A DNA stretch of 64,000 bases from Thalassotalea_F euphylliae (GTDB lineage Bacteria; Pseudomonadota; Gammaproteobacteria; Enterobacterales; Alteromonadaceae). The DNA lies in contig NZ_JBHUIB010000003.1 of NCBI RefSeq assembly GCF_042682785.1, forward strand, positions 868,001 to 932,000, read 5' to 3'. Under the pieces are notes generated by a model. The model did not search any database and had not been told where the DNA came from. It worked only from the letters and a program-made list of their open reading frames with translations. A program made the translations under genes and the position numbers. Positions 1 through 8,764 of this stretch are shown piece after piece; position 1 is the first letter of the stretch; each line of letters starts with the position of its first letter.

Positions 1-2
1 TT

Positions 3-383
3 GAAGCGAAAACAAACGACAAAAAAGCGCAACAACATATCATGCTCGAGGCTTTGTCTGTAACGCCTAACCGCAGACGCAAAGGTATTGCTAGATTAAT
101 GCTTCAAAAAATAGTTGAGGAACACAACAAAGCCCAAAGCCTATTCACTTTGGCTATGCCAATGAGTAACTTTGTTGATGCAGATGCGTGTGAATTAGAA
201 AGTGATAAAGTGTTTTATCAATCTTTGGATTTAATTAACGACGATACTAACCAGCAACAGGTTGTCGATTTTTTTTCACAAGTTGGCTTTAAAGCGTTGG
301 AAGTAGACGAATCCTTGTTAGCAGAACCGTTGCCGTATGCCCTATTAGTGAGTTCACCTCAATTGATAGCCAAGGAACAGTAG
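3..383 (+). CDS. GNAT-like N-acetyltransferase, C-terminal part (partial at window edge)
   Basis: The reading frame is open to the left edge (in-frame codons from base 3 with no stop), so the gene probably starts outside the window; the first ATG is at 42. Near the start is RRRKGIARLML, which resembles the acetyl-CoA-binding motif A (R/Q-x-x-G-x-G/A) of GNAT acetyltransferases. The remaining ~100 residues are acidic and carry no further motif I can name. The gene ends 60 bases before a bidirectional terminator. The substrate cannot be inferred. Family assignment rests on one motif, so it is tentative. Confidence 0.55.
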   Translation, partial: EAKTNDKKAQQHIMLEALSVTPNRRRKGIARLMLQKIVEEHNKAQSLFTLAMPMSNFVDADACELESDKVFYQSLDLINDDTNQQQVVDFFSQVGFKALEVDESLLAEPLPYALLVSSPQLIAKEQ

Positions 384-444
384 TACTTCTTTTAAATGTC
401 TAATTATATTAGCTAAACATGTATAACCTATAGTTACTTCTATA

Positions 445-472
445 AAAAAGCCACCTACACAGGTGGCTTTTT
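445..472. terminator. Bidirectional intrinsic terminator
   Basis: GCCACCT (450-456), loop ACAC, AGGTGGC (461-467), flanked by an A-run on the left and a T-run on the right. It lies between two convergent genes, so it can stop transcription from both sides. Confidence 0.85.
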
Positions 473-482
473 CTTATTCTCA

Positions 483-2978
483 TTAGAAGTCTTGCCATTC
501 ATTAACGACAGTGTTTTGAGCTCTCCGCTGCACAGGGCGTGGGCGTCTAACTTCTCTTACCGGCTCTGGGATTACATTACTTCCTTCGTCACCTATTTTA
601 AAGTTCGACACTTGTGCTAATAAGCTTTGCGCCTGGTCTTCCATTGACTTGCTGGCCGCTGTTGCTTCTTCTACGAGTGCAGCGTTTTGCTGAGTCATAG
701 TATCCATTTGAGAGACTGCTCCACTTACTTCACTGATACCAGCAGATTGCTCGCGTCCTGCAGAATCAATGTCAGAAATCATGGTAACGACTTCTTGCAC
801 TGCCGAGACCAGCTCGCCAAAGGTTTTACCTGTGTCGTCAACAAGCTTGCTACCTTGATTAACCGCATCAACACTGTCACTAATCAAACCTTTAATTTCT
901 TTTGCGGCAGACGCACTGCGCTGTGCTAAGTTCCTAACTTCACTGGCAACGACAGCAAAACCTCTGCCTTGCTCTCCAGCGCGCGCTGCCTCTACGGCGG
1001 CATTCAAAGCTAATAGATTTGTTTGGAAGGCAATTTCATCGATAACACCAATGATGTCTGATATCTTCTTACTCGACTTTTCGATAGCTTCCATAGCAAT
1101 AATTGCATTGTTAACGACTTCTTTACCATCGCTTGCTTTGTTCATCGCGTTGGTTGACAGTTTTGTTGCTTCCGTTGCATTTTGGGCATTTTGTTGTACT
1201 GTTGATGTCAACTCTTCCATTGCGGCAGCCGTTTCTTCAAGGCTAGAGGCTTGAGATTCAGTTCGTTGGCTCAATTCATTATTACCTACTGCCAGCTCTC
1301 GAGATGACGTAAACACGTGATCCGCTGCATCACGAATCGTATGCATCATGCCACTCAAGTTATCCAACAACCCATTCATTGACTCGCCTAAGACATTAAA
1401 CTCTTCGCCCAAATCAACCTCAATAGAACTAGTTAAGTCGCCTTCGGCCATCGACATAATGGCTGATTTAATTTCAGCGATCGCTTGCTTACGCTGTGTG
1501 ATGTCTGTAGCGTATTTCACTACTTTGTAAGGGTTACCGTTCAAATCAAAAATGGGATTGTACGAGGCTTGAATCCACACTTCTTTGCCAAATTTTCCAA
1601 GTCGCTTGTATTCGCCAGAATCAAACTCACCTTGATTTAGTTTATGCCAAAACATTTGATATTCAGGAGAACGTGCTAACTCTGGCTCGGCAAACATACT
1701 GTGATGTTTACCGCGAATTTCTTCAATGCCATACCCCATGGTCAATAGGAAGTTGTCATTGGCATCGATAATGGTGCCGTCCATATTAAACTCAATAACC
1801 GCTTGTGACTTGCTGATCGCATCTATTTGGCCTGAGTAATTTGCATTTTGTAACTTTTGTTCCGTTACATCTGTCGCGTATTTAACGACTTTATAGGGGT
1901 TACCATTGGGATCTAATATTGGGTTATAAGAAGCTTGGATCCAAATTTCCCGTCCTCCTTTGGCAAGACGTTTGTACTCTCCCGTATCAAACAAACCTTG
2001 GTTCAGTTTCTGCCAAAACACTTTGTATTCAGGTGAATTAGCATAGTGAGGTTCAGCAAACATACTGTGATGTTGGCCTTCAATTTCCGCTAGGCTATAC
2101 CCCATTGCTGCCAAGAAATTTTCATTCGCATTAATAATAGTGCCATCCATATTGAATTCGATGACCGCTTGCGATTTGCTGATTGCGTCTATTTGACCAG
2201 AAAAATCTGCGGCCTGAAGTTTCTGTTCCGTAATGTCGCTCGCGAATTTAACCACTTTAAATGGCTCACCATTTAGGTTCATAATTGGGTTATAAGAAGC
2301 TTGAATCCAGATTTCTCTGCCGCCTTTGGCTAAACGCTTGTATTCGCCAGAATCAAAGTTGCCTTTATTCAAGTTTTGCCAGAACATTTTGTACTCAGCT
2401 GAAACCGCATATTCAGGCTCTGCAAACATTGAGTGATGTTGGCCAACAACTTCATCTAACGTGTAGCCCATAGCTGACAGGAAATTGTCATTTGCCGTAA
2501 TTATCGTGCCGTCCATATTGAATTCGATAACTGCCTGTGATTTACCTATTGCGGCAATCTGGCCTTCATAATTGGCCGCTTGCATTTTTTGAGCAGTAAT
2601 ATCTGTCGCAAATTTAATTACACCAACGGGCTTACCGTTCTCATCAAAAACAGGGTTATAGGAAGCACTTATCCAAACCTCTTTGCCACCTTTGCCATAA
2701 CGTTTGTATTCACCTGTATCAAATTCACCACGATTCAATTTCTCCCAAAACGCTTTGTATTCTGCGCTTTGTGCGTATGTCGAGTCGGCAAACATACTGT
2801 GATGCTGTCCTTGTATCTCGTCTAAGCTATAACCCATCGCATTGAGAAAATTGTCGTTAGCGGTAATGATGGTACCATCGAGTTTAAATTCTATAACCGC
2901 TTGAACTCGATTGATTGCCTCTACTTTTGCGACAAGTTCCTGTTCGGAGTTTGATTGTGCTTTAGACGCCGTTGCCAT
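483..2978 (-). CDS. Methyl-accepting chemotaxis protein with four tandem PAS domains, soluble
   Basis: 831 aa. Four PAS/PAC modules of ~122 residues each (about 20-132, 142-254, 264-376, 386-498) share blocks such as AVIEFNMDGTII, GQHHSMF and QASYNPI. They are followed by a HAMP-like linker (~505-555) and an MCP signalling domain (~560-790) containing the hairpin-tip region EIAFQTNLLALNAAVEAARAG. No signal peptide or membrane segment is visible, so this should be a cytosolic receptor of the BdlA/Aer-like class that senses an internal or redox cue. The C-terminus ends in NEWQDF, which fits the xWxxF CheR/CheB tethering pentapeptide (NWETF in E. coli). The gene is monocistronic, bounded by terminators. 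The ligand and any PAS cofactor are unknown. Confidence 0.93.
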   Translation of the reverse strand: MATASKAQSNSEQELVAKVEAINRVQAVIEFKLDGTIITANDNFLNAMGYSLDEIQGQHHSMFADSTYAQSAEYKAFWEKLNRGEFDTGEYKRYGKGGKEVWISASYNPVFDENGKPVGVIKFATDITAQKMQAANYEGQIAAIGKSQAVIEFNMDGTIITANDNFLSAMGYTLDEVVGQHHSMFAEPEYAVSAEYKMFWQNLNKGNFDSGEYKRLAKGGREIWIQASYNPIMNLNGEPFKVVKFASDITEQKLQAADFSGQIDAISKSQAVIEFNMDGTIINANENFLAAMGYSLAEIEGQHHSMFAEPHYANSPEYKVFWQKLNQGLFDTGEYKRLAKGGREIWIQASYNPILDPNGNPYKVVKYATDVTEQKLQNANYSGQIDAISKSQAVIEFNMDGTIIDANDNFLLTMGYGIEEIRGKHHSMFAEPELARSPEYQMFWHKLNQGEFDSGEYKRLGKFGKEVWIQASYNPIFDLNGNPYKVVKYATDITQRKQAIAEIKSAIMSMAEGDLTSSIEVDLGEEFNVLGESMNGLLDNLSGMMHTIRDAADHVFTSSRELAVGNNELSQRTESQASSLEETAAAMEELTSTVQQNAQNATEATKLSTNAMNKASDGKEVVNNAIIAMEAIEKSSKKISDIIGVIDEIAFQTNLLALNAAVEAARAGEQGRGFAVVASEVRNLAQRSASAAKEIKGLISDSVDAVNQGSKLVDDTGKTFGELVSAVQEVVTMISDIDSAGREQSAGISEVSGAVSQMDTMTQQNAALVEEATAASKSMEDQAQSLLAQVSNFKIGDEGSNVIPEPVREVRRPRPVQRRAQNTVVNEWQDF

Positions 2979-3186
2979 AGTGATATATCCTTTCGTTTTT
3001 CTTAGATCCCAAGAAGGACTGAATTAAGCGAAGAAATGCTTAATGTTAGTTACGATACTTATAGTGCAATGCAGTAATAAATAACAAGTTTAATCTAGTG
3101 TTTTTAACAATTTATCAATGAAATTCAACAAAAATTTAGCATTAGGCTAAGTAATAAACAGCTTTAAATGTACCAAAACGTAAAAA

Positions 3187-3214
3187 GCCCAAATTGCGAA
3201 CAATTTGGGCTTTT
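3187..3214 (-). terminator. Intrinsic terminator downstream of purC
   Basis: Perfect 10-bp stem GCCCAAATTG (3187-3196) / CAATTTGGGC (3201-3210) with loop CGAA. On the minus strand it is followed by a T-run (plus A-run 3182-3186); the plus side also ends in TTTT. Confidence 0.85.
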
Positions 3215-3229
3215 GGGAAAGCTATTCAA

Positions 3230-4336
3230 TTAAGCATCGATTAGCTGATAATCTTCTGCCAATACTTTTATTATTTCTGCCTTAGGGTTTTCGCTCAAAA
3301 TAATTTTCTGGCCAGTAATTTTCTCTGCGATACCCGTGTATGTTTTTGATACTTCCATCAACACTTGCGTAGGCAGTTCATTATCTCTGGCTAACGCTTC
3401 TCTCTCATCCATACGCGCTTTGTTAAGCAGGATATCAGGATCCGGAAAATGATTGAGTAATAACTGACGGAAACTCTCTTTCGAGTTTTCAACAACCAGG
3501 CCATTACGATATTGTTCACCGTCCCAAATACGAGATGAATCTGGCGTGCCTACTTCGTCCATATAAATCAGTTTATCGTTGCCCGCTTTATCTTTGACAT
3601 AACCAAACTCAAATTTAGTATCAACAAAGATTTGATCCAACTTACTAAGCGCTTCTGAAATTACATCAAACCCTTGAGTCAGCAATTGCTCGTAAAGCGA
3701 AATATCATCAGCAGATTTAAAATTAAATGCAGCGAAATTGTCTTCGATATTCTTACGTGTAATATTTACGTCATCTGCCTCAGGAACTCCTGGAATACCT
3801 TTTAAAATACCTTTAGTGGAAGGCGTTTGAAGTAATTCTGGCAACTTACTATCTTTTGATAGACCCTCTGGCAAATTAATACCGCAAAATTCTCGCTCAC
3901 CTTTTTCATAAGCGCGCCACATCGACCCTGTAATGTATTGACGACAAATAGCCTCAATCATTACCGGCTGTGCTTTTTGCACAATCCAAACAAATGGATG
4001 CGGGATATCAAGAATATGACTATCTGCCAAGCCTTGCTCTTTGAACAACTTAAACCAATGGTTAGACACTGCGTTTAGTGCAGCACCTTTACCAGGAACA
4101 CCACGCATTCCGCCTTCACCGGTCCAAATACAATCAAATGCTGAAATACGATCACTAATCACCATAATCGCCAGTGGTGTATCAGCTGGTACATCGTAGC
4201 CTTTTTCATCAATCAAACGACGGCTATCAGCCTCTGTTAACCAATAAACACTACGTACTTTTCCACTGTGAACTGGCTTGTCTGTACGAATAGGTAAATC
4301 ATCATTTACCGCCAACACTTGATCTGCAAGACTCAT
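3230..4336 (-). CDS. purC: Phosphoribosylaminoimidazole-succinocarboxamide synthase (SAICAR synthetase), long form
   Basis: 368 aa. It catalyses ATP-dependent ligation of aspartate to CAIR in de novo purine synthesis. The whole sequence, from MSLADQVLAVNDDLPIRTDK to the C-terminus, follows the ~367-residue PurC of Vibrio and Alteromonadales rather than the ~237-residue E. coli form. Family blocks HSGKVRSVYW, SDRISAFDCIW, YITGSMWRAY and MDEVGTPDSSR are present. The start ATG at 4336 has AAAGG 8 nt upstream. It stands alone between two terminators. Confidence 0.97.
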   Translation of the reverse strand: MSLADQVLAVNDDLPIRTDKPVHSGKVRSVYWLTEADSRRLIDEKGYDVPADTPLAIMVISDRISAFDCIWTGEGGMRGVPGKGAALNAVSNHWFKLFKEQGLADSHILDIPHPFVWIVQKAQPVMIEAICRQYITGSMWRAYEKGEREFCGINLPEGLSKDSKLPELLQTPSTKGILKGIPGVPEADDVNITRKNIEDNFAAFNFKSADDISLYEQLLTQGFDVISEALSKLDQIFVDTKFEFGYVKDKAGNDKLIYMDEVGTPDSSRIWDGEQYRNGLVVENSKESFRQLLLNHFPDPDILLNKARMDEREALARDNELPTQVLMEVSKTYTGIAEKITGQKIILSENPKAEIIKVLAEDYQLIDA

Positions 4337-4541
4337 GCTTTAAACCTTTCTTGTAAAGAATCTATTTGTTTAAACCCACCCTATAAGATTAAACAAATAA
4401 ACTCTTTTAAAATACTAAAGTGATATTTTTGAAGGTAATGCGTTTTAGAGCAAGGAAAATAAACGGAGTTTACGAATGTAAGTGAGTATATTTAACGTAG
4501 CTATTAAACGGATTAGCAATAAAAATAACCTTTAAAAAGAG

Positions 4542-4566
4542 AAAAGGACGCTAGAAGCGTCCTTTT
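4542..4566 (-). terminator. Intrinsic terminator of the thrS-infC-rpmI-rplT operon
   Basis: Stem AAAAGGACGC (4542-4551) / GCGTCCTTTT (4557-4566), loop TAGAA. It lies 20 bases after rplT, with a T-rich stretch following on the minus strand. Its position shows that pheST is not part of this operon here, unlike E. coli. Confidence 0.85.
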
Positions 4567-4586
4567 ACTGTCTCATTCAACTGTGA

Positions 4587-4946
4587 TTATGCAGCTAAAG
4601 CAGCGTTTGCTTTTTCTACTAATACAGTGAAAGCTGCTTTATCGTATACAGCGATGTCAGCTAGGATCTTACGATCGATCTCGATAGAAGCTTTCTTAAG
4701 ACCGTTGATGAAACGGCTGTAAGATAAACCATTTTGACGAGATGCTGCGTTGATACGAGCAATCCAAAGTTGACGGAATTGACGCTTACGTTGACGACGG
4801 TCACGGTATGCGTATTGGCCAGCTTTAGTTACAGCTTGGAAAGCAACGCGATATACGCGACTACGAGCACCGTAGTAACCTTTCGCTTGCTTTAAAACTT
4901 TTTTGTGAGAACGGCGTGCTACAACACCACGTTTTACTCTTGCCAT
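4587..4946 (-). CDS. rplT: 50S ribosomal protein L20
   Basis: 119 aa with the classic start MARVKRGVVARRSHKKVLKQ and the AKGYYGARSR and YSRFINGLKKA blocks. It binds 23S rRNA early in 50S assembly; in enterobacteria it also represses its own operon by binding the rpmI leader. It is the last gene of thrS-infC-rpmI-rplT, 15 bases after rpmI, with an AGGAG-type ribosome binding site before the ATG. Confidence 0.99.
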   Translation of the reverse strand: MARVKRGVVARRSHKKVLKQAKGYYGARSRVYRVAFQAVTKAGQYAYRDRRQRKRQFRQLWIARINAASRQNGLSYSRFINGLKKASIEIDRKILADIAVYDKAAFTVLVEKANAALAA

Positions 4947-4961
4947 TGTCTAAGTCTCCTA

Positions 4962-5156
4962 TTAAGCGTGACGTAACATTTTTTTAACTGACTTGATGTC
5001 AGACGCGGCAACTAGGCACTTAGCACGTAGGTGACGCTTAACTTTGGTACGGCGCTTAGTCAGGATGTGACGAAGACCAGCTTGCTTGAATTTATAGCCG
5101 TTAGCTGTAGGCTTAAAGCGCTTTGCAGCACCTTTGTTAGTTTTCATTTTAGGCAT
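4962..5156 (-). CDS. rpmI: 50S ribosomal protein L35
   Basis: 64 aa, basic, starting MPKMKTNKGAAKRFK and containing the HILTKRRTKVKRHLR core, so the full length and pattern of bacterial L35. It lies between infC and rplT. The 146-base spacer upstream (5157-5302) is where the L20 operator sits in relatives; I could not verify its pseudoknot by eye. Confidence 0.98.
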   Translation of the reverse strand: MPKMKTNKGAAKRFKPTANGYKFKQAGLRHILTKRRTKVKRHLRAKCLVAASDIKSVKKMLRHA

Positions 5157-5302
5157 GAAAATTACTCCGCATTTCTGCCATTAATATTAAGTTATTAGGG
5201 CGAGAGTGCTTATCGCGCTCTACTTGCAGGCCTCAATAACCAGCTTCAAGATAATAGTGGTGAGCTAAAACCGAAGTTTTGAACTACTTGTAGACCAAGC
5301 TA

Positions 5303-5845
5303 TTAACGTTTAATTGGTGCTAGAACCATTATCATCTGACGACCTTCTGCCTTTTTAGGGAAGAATTCGACTGATGCAATGTCTTCTAAATCGGTTTTAA
5401 CGCGAGTTAAAAGCTCTATACCAATTTCTTGGTGGGCCATTTCACGACCGCGGAAACGTACTGTTACCTTAGCCTTGTCACCACCTTCTAAAAAGCGCTT
5501 CAGGTTGCGTAGTTTGACCTGATAGTCGCCTTCATCTGTGCCAGGACGGAATTTAATTTCCTTAACCTGAATCTGTTTTTGCTTTTTACGCTGTTCTTTT
5601 TGCTGTTTGCTTTTCTCGTAAAGGAATTTACCGTAATCCATTACGCGACAAACTGGAGGTTTAGCTGTTGGACTGATCTCAACTAAATCAACGCCTGCTT
5701 TTTCTGCTTCGTCTAACGCTTCGTTAAGTGAAACGATACCAATAGCTTCGTTATCGATACCTTGTAAGCGCACTTCCTGCGCAGTAATAGCTTCGTTTAT
5801 ACGATGTGCTGGCTCTTTTTGCCCGCCTTTTTGACCACCTTTAAT
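5303..5845 (-). CDS. infC: Translation initiation factor IF-3, AUU start codon
   Basis: 180 aa when started at the ATT codon 5845-5843, which matches the E. coli length. The first residues are (M)KGGQKGGQ, then HRINEAITAQEVRLQG. GGAGG (5854-5858) lies 8 nt upstream of this ATT, exactly the arrangement of the well-known infC AUU start, through which IF-3 represses its own translation by rejecting non-canonical starts. An in-frame ATG at 5896 would give a 17-residue extension with no family counterpart. The N-domain, helical linker (FLYEKSKQQKEQRKKQKQ) and C-domain (FRPGTDEGDYQVKLRNL) are intact. Second gene of the operon, 69 bases after thrS. Confidence 0.97.
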   Translation of the reverse strand: MKGGQKGGQKEPAHRINEAITAQEVRLQGIDNEAIGIVSLNEALDEAEKAGVDLVEISPTAKPPVCRVMDYGKFLYEKSKQQKEQRKKQKQIQVKEIKFRPGTDEGDYQVKLRNLKRFLEGGDKAKVTVRFRGREMAHQEIGIELLTRVKTDLEDIASVEFFPKKAEGRQMIMVLAPIKR

Positions 5846-5858
5846 AGTCAATTCCTCC
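5843..5858 (-). promoter_or_regulatory. Shine-Dalgarno and AUU start codon of infC
   Basis: On the minus strand GGAGG (5858-5854), 8-nt spacer, ATT (5845-5843). This pairing decides the infC start and is the conserved autoregulatory site known in enterobacteria. Confidence 0.9.
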
Positions 5859-5914
5859 AAAGAACTTAAAAATATCAGGCGTGGTTTCTCATTCACGCCT
5901 GCGTAAAAAGTGTA

Positions 5915-7825
5915 TTATGCCCGTGTTTCAACTTCTTGCGACAATTTAGCAATAAAGTCTTCTACCGACATTTTACCTAAATCTTCACCACCACGCGTTC
6001 GAACGGCAATTTCACCATTCTCCATTTCTTTGTCACCAACAACTAAAAGATATGGAACACGCTTTAATGTGTGCTCGCGGATTTTAAAGCCTATCTTCTC
6101 ATTTCTCAAGTCAAGTTTTGTTCTAAAGCCATTTTCTTTCAGTTTTTTAACAACTTTTTGACAATATTCGCTTTGTTTTTCCGTAATATTCATCACAGTC
6201 GCTTGAACTGGAGCTAACCAAGTTGGGAATTTACCCGTATATTCCTCGATTAAAATACCAATGAAACGTTCTAAAGAGCCAAGAATTGCACGGTGAATCA
6301 TCACCGGTATATGACGTTCGCCATCTTCGCCGATATAAGAAGCATCTAAACGGCCAGGTAAAGCAAAATCTAACTGCACAGTACCACATTGCCAATTACG
6401 GCCTAAACAATCCAATAGTGTGAATTCAATCTTTGGACCATAGAACGCACCTTCACCAGGCAAGTACTCAAATGGGATGTCTAAGCTTTTAAGTGCATTT
6501 GCTAAACCTTCTTCCGCTTTATCCCATATTTCATCCGCGCCTATCCGTTTCTCAGGACGAGTAGAAAGCTTCACCAGAATATCTTCAAAACCAAACGTTT
6601 TATATACGTCATAGACCATTTCGATACATTTAGTAACTTCTGCCTGAACTTGATCTTCTGTGCAGAAAATGTGTGCATCATCTTGAGTAAAACCACGCAC
6701 ACGCATTAGGCCGTGCAAAGCACCTGATGGCTCATTACGATGACAACAACCAAATTCTGCCATACGCAGCGGTAAATCGCGGTATGATTTTAAACCTTGA
6801 TTAAATATTTGAACATGGCCTGGACAGTTCATTGGCTTAATAGCATATTCACGCTTTTCAGATTCCGTAGTGAACATGTTCTCAGCGTATTTATCCCAAT
6901 GTCCGGAGCGTTCCCACAACTGACGGTCCATCATTAATGGACCTTTTACTTCATCATAATCATACTCGTGAAGTTTTTCGCGAACGAACTTTTCAAGCTC
7001 AGTGTAAATAGTCCAACCATCGTTGTGCCAAAATACCATACCAGGCGCTTCTGTTTGCCAGTGGAATAAGTCTAATGCTTTACCAATTTTACGGTGGTCA
7101 CGTTTCTCTGCTTCCGCTAAACGTTGTAAGTAAGCTTTCAACTGCTTCTTGTCAGCCCAAGCTGTACCGTATATGCGTTGCAGCATTTTGCGTTCAGAAT
7201 CACCACGCCAGTATGCACCAGCTACATTCATCAACTTAAAGTGATGACAGTGCTTCATGTTTGGTACATGAGGACCGCGACACATGTCGATATATTCTTC
7301 GTGGTGGTATAAACCAGGACGGTCGTCTTTAGAAACGTTCTCGTCTAGGATTTCAATTTTGTACGGTTCGCCACGCGATTCAAAGGTATCACGGGCCTCT
7401 TGCCAAGAAACTTTTTTCTTAACAACTTCATAATTTGTCTTGGCTAGTTCAAGCATACGCTTTTCTAGCTTTGCTAAATCTTCATCATTTAGCGGGTGCT
7501 CAAGGTCTACATCGTAGTAAAAACCGTTATCAATCGTCGGACCAATGGCCATTTTTACGTCAGGGTATAGCTGCTTAATTGCATGACCCAATAAGTGAGC
7601 ACAAGAGTGGCGAATAATCTCTAGACCGTCTTCGTCTTTCGCGGTAATAAGCTGTAGTTCACTATCTTCGGTGATCATTTCACACGCATCCACGCGTTCA
7701 CCATTGATTCGACCCGCTAAAGTAGCTTTCGCTAAACCAGGTCCTATGTCTAAAGCAACATCCATTACAGATACAGCGTTATCGAAAGAGCGTTGACTTC
7801 CGTCAGGGAGAGTAATTACAGGCAT
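5915..7825 (-). CDS. thrS: Threonine--tRNA ligase
   Basis: 636 aa from ATG 7825 (MPVITLPDGSQ), chosen because AAGGA precedes it and the family starts there; an upstream in-frame start at 7855 would add ten unrelated residues. Domains in order: TGS (1-62), editing domain with HSCAHLLGHA, class II catalytic core (motif 2 region CCHRNEPSGALHGLMRVRGFTQDD, zinc-binding Cys in MNCPGH), anticodon-binding domain (~530-636). It charges tRNA-Thr and edits Ser-tRNA-Thr. First gene of the thrS-infC-rpmI-rplT operon; in E. coli ThrS also represses its own mRNA. Confidence 0.98.
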   Translation of the reverse strand: MPVITLPDGSQRSFDNAVSVMDVALDIGPGLAKATLAGRINGERVDACEMITEDSELQLITAKDEDGLEIIRHSCAHLLGHAIKQLYPDVKMAIGPTIDNGFYYDVDLEHPLNDEDLAKLEKRMLELAKTNYEVVKKKVSWQEARDTFESRGEPYKIEILDENVSKDDRPGLYHHEEYIDMCRGPHVPNMKHCHHFKLMNVAGAYWRGDSERKMLQRIYGTAWADKKQLKAYLQRLAEAEKRDHRKIGKALDLFHWQTEAPGMVFWHNDGWTIYTELEKFVREKLHEYDYDEVKGPLMMDRQLWERSGHWDKYAENMFTTESEKREYAIKPMNCPGHVQIFNQGLKSYRDLPLRMAEFGCCHRNEPSGALHGLMRVRGFTQDDAHIFCTEDQVQAEVTKCIEMVYDVYKTFGFEDILVKLSTRPEKRIGADEIWDKAEEGLANALKSLDIPFEYLPGEGAFYGPKIEFTLLDCLGRNWQCGTVQLDFALPGRLDASYIGEDGERHIPVMIHRAILGSLERFIGILIEEYTGKFPTWLAPVQATVMNITEKQSEYCQKVVKKLKENGFRTKLDLRNEKIGFKIREHTLKRVPYLLVVGDKEMENGEIAVRTRGGEDLGKMSVEDFIAKLSQEVETRA

Positions 7826-7948
7826 GAATTTTCCTTTAATACAGTGGCGACACACACGAAGCGCCGCTTGTTAACATTCACCACAGAGTATATTGTGGTC
7901 TAATAATTTGTAAGCTCGGAAATATAGGGAAATTCCCCCGCTTTTTCA

Positions 7949-8656
7949 ATGGAAAAATGGAATAAATACAAGCTAATTCAGCATTTTCACCAAATTGTCA
8001 TTTTTTTTCTGGTTTTTTCATCGGTAATGCCAGCAACTGCCCAAGAAAACGAGTGGCGCTTAGTGAGGTCAAATGACGTAATTAACATTTGGCAAAGCAA
8101 GTCAAAAGCTGACGGAATCTCGACAATCAAAGCAGAACTAACAACAAAATCGACGTTGTCAGGTTTCCTTTTGTTTTTACAAGACACCGCTAACATCCCC
8201 AACTGGCTCGACAACTCAGATTACAGTGAAATAATTGCCCAACTAACGCCAACGAGAAATGTGTTTATTACCCAATTTGAAGGAGTGTGGCCAGTTAAAT
8301 CGAGAAATATGGTAATAGAGACAGAATATGTGCAAAACGACGATTTTAGTATTGATATTTTTGTACAGGACGCATCAACAAAAGCAGAACAAATTTCAGA
8401 CTCTATTCGGGTCACCGTAAACCAAGCGCACTGGCACATTAAGCCAATCATTGATTCGGGTATACAGATTCAATACCAGTTTTCTGTTGATCCCAATGGC
8501 GCAATTCCAGATTGGTTGGTAAACAAAATGACGCTAGATTCAGTGTGGAAAACGTTGAATAACATACATCAACAGCTGCCAAGTTCGTCTTGGCAGGATT
8601 TCTCTATCAGTAATATTGAAGAGCCTACGAGGGAAAATAGCGCTGAAATGCGCTAA
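7949..8656 (+). CDS. START-domain lipid-binding-like protein, exported
   Basis: 235 aa. Residues 1-31 form a signal peptide (hydrophobic IVIFFLVFSSVMPATAQ, probable cleavage after AQ). The rest matches bacterial START/Bet v 1-like proteins: W-x-LV-R-S-N-DVINIW at the front, then IPNWLDNSDYSEII and FEGVWPVKSRNMVIE. Such proteins hold a hydrophobic ligand, but the bacterial ligand is not known. The gene is divergent from thrS with ~120 bp between. The ribosome binding site is weak, and a start a few codons later is possible. Confidence 0.8.
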   Translation: MEKWNKYKLIQHFHQIVIFFLVFSSVMPATAQENEWRLVRSNDVINIWQSKSKADGISTIKAELTTKSTLSGFLLFLQDTANIPNWLDNSDYSEIIAQLTPTRNVFITQFEGVWPVKSRNMVIETEYVQNDDFSIDIFVQDASTKAEQISDSIRVTVNQAHWHIKPIIDSGIQIQYQFSVDPNGAIPDWLVNKMTLDSVWKTLNNIHQQLPSSSWQDFSISNIEEPTRENSAEMR

Positions 8657-8764
8657 TTTTGGGAGAAATACTTCTGTAGTAAAACCGTGTTTATACGCCT
8701 GTAATTGGTGCTTCTGGGCATTATTAGCCATACTGTAATTAGCATTGAATAAGAGAAAATAACG

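Noticed and set aside
4337..4586. pheS/pheT expected after rplT
   Set aside because: A strong terminator and purC follow instead; no Phe-tRNA synthetase sequence is present in the window.
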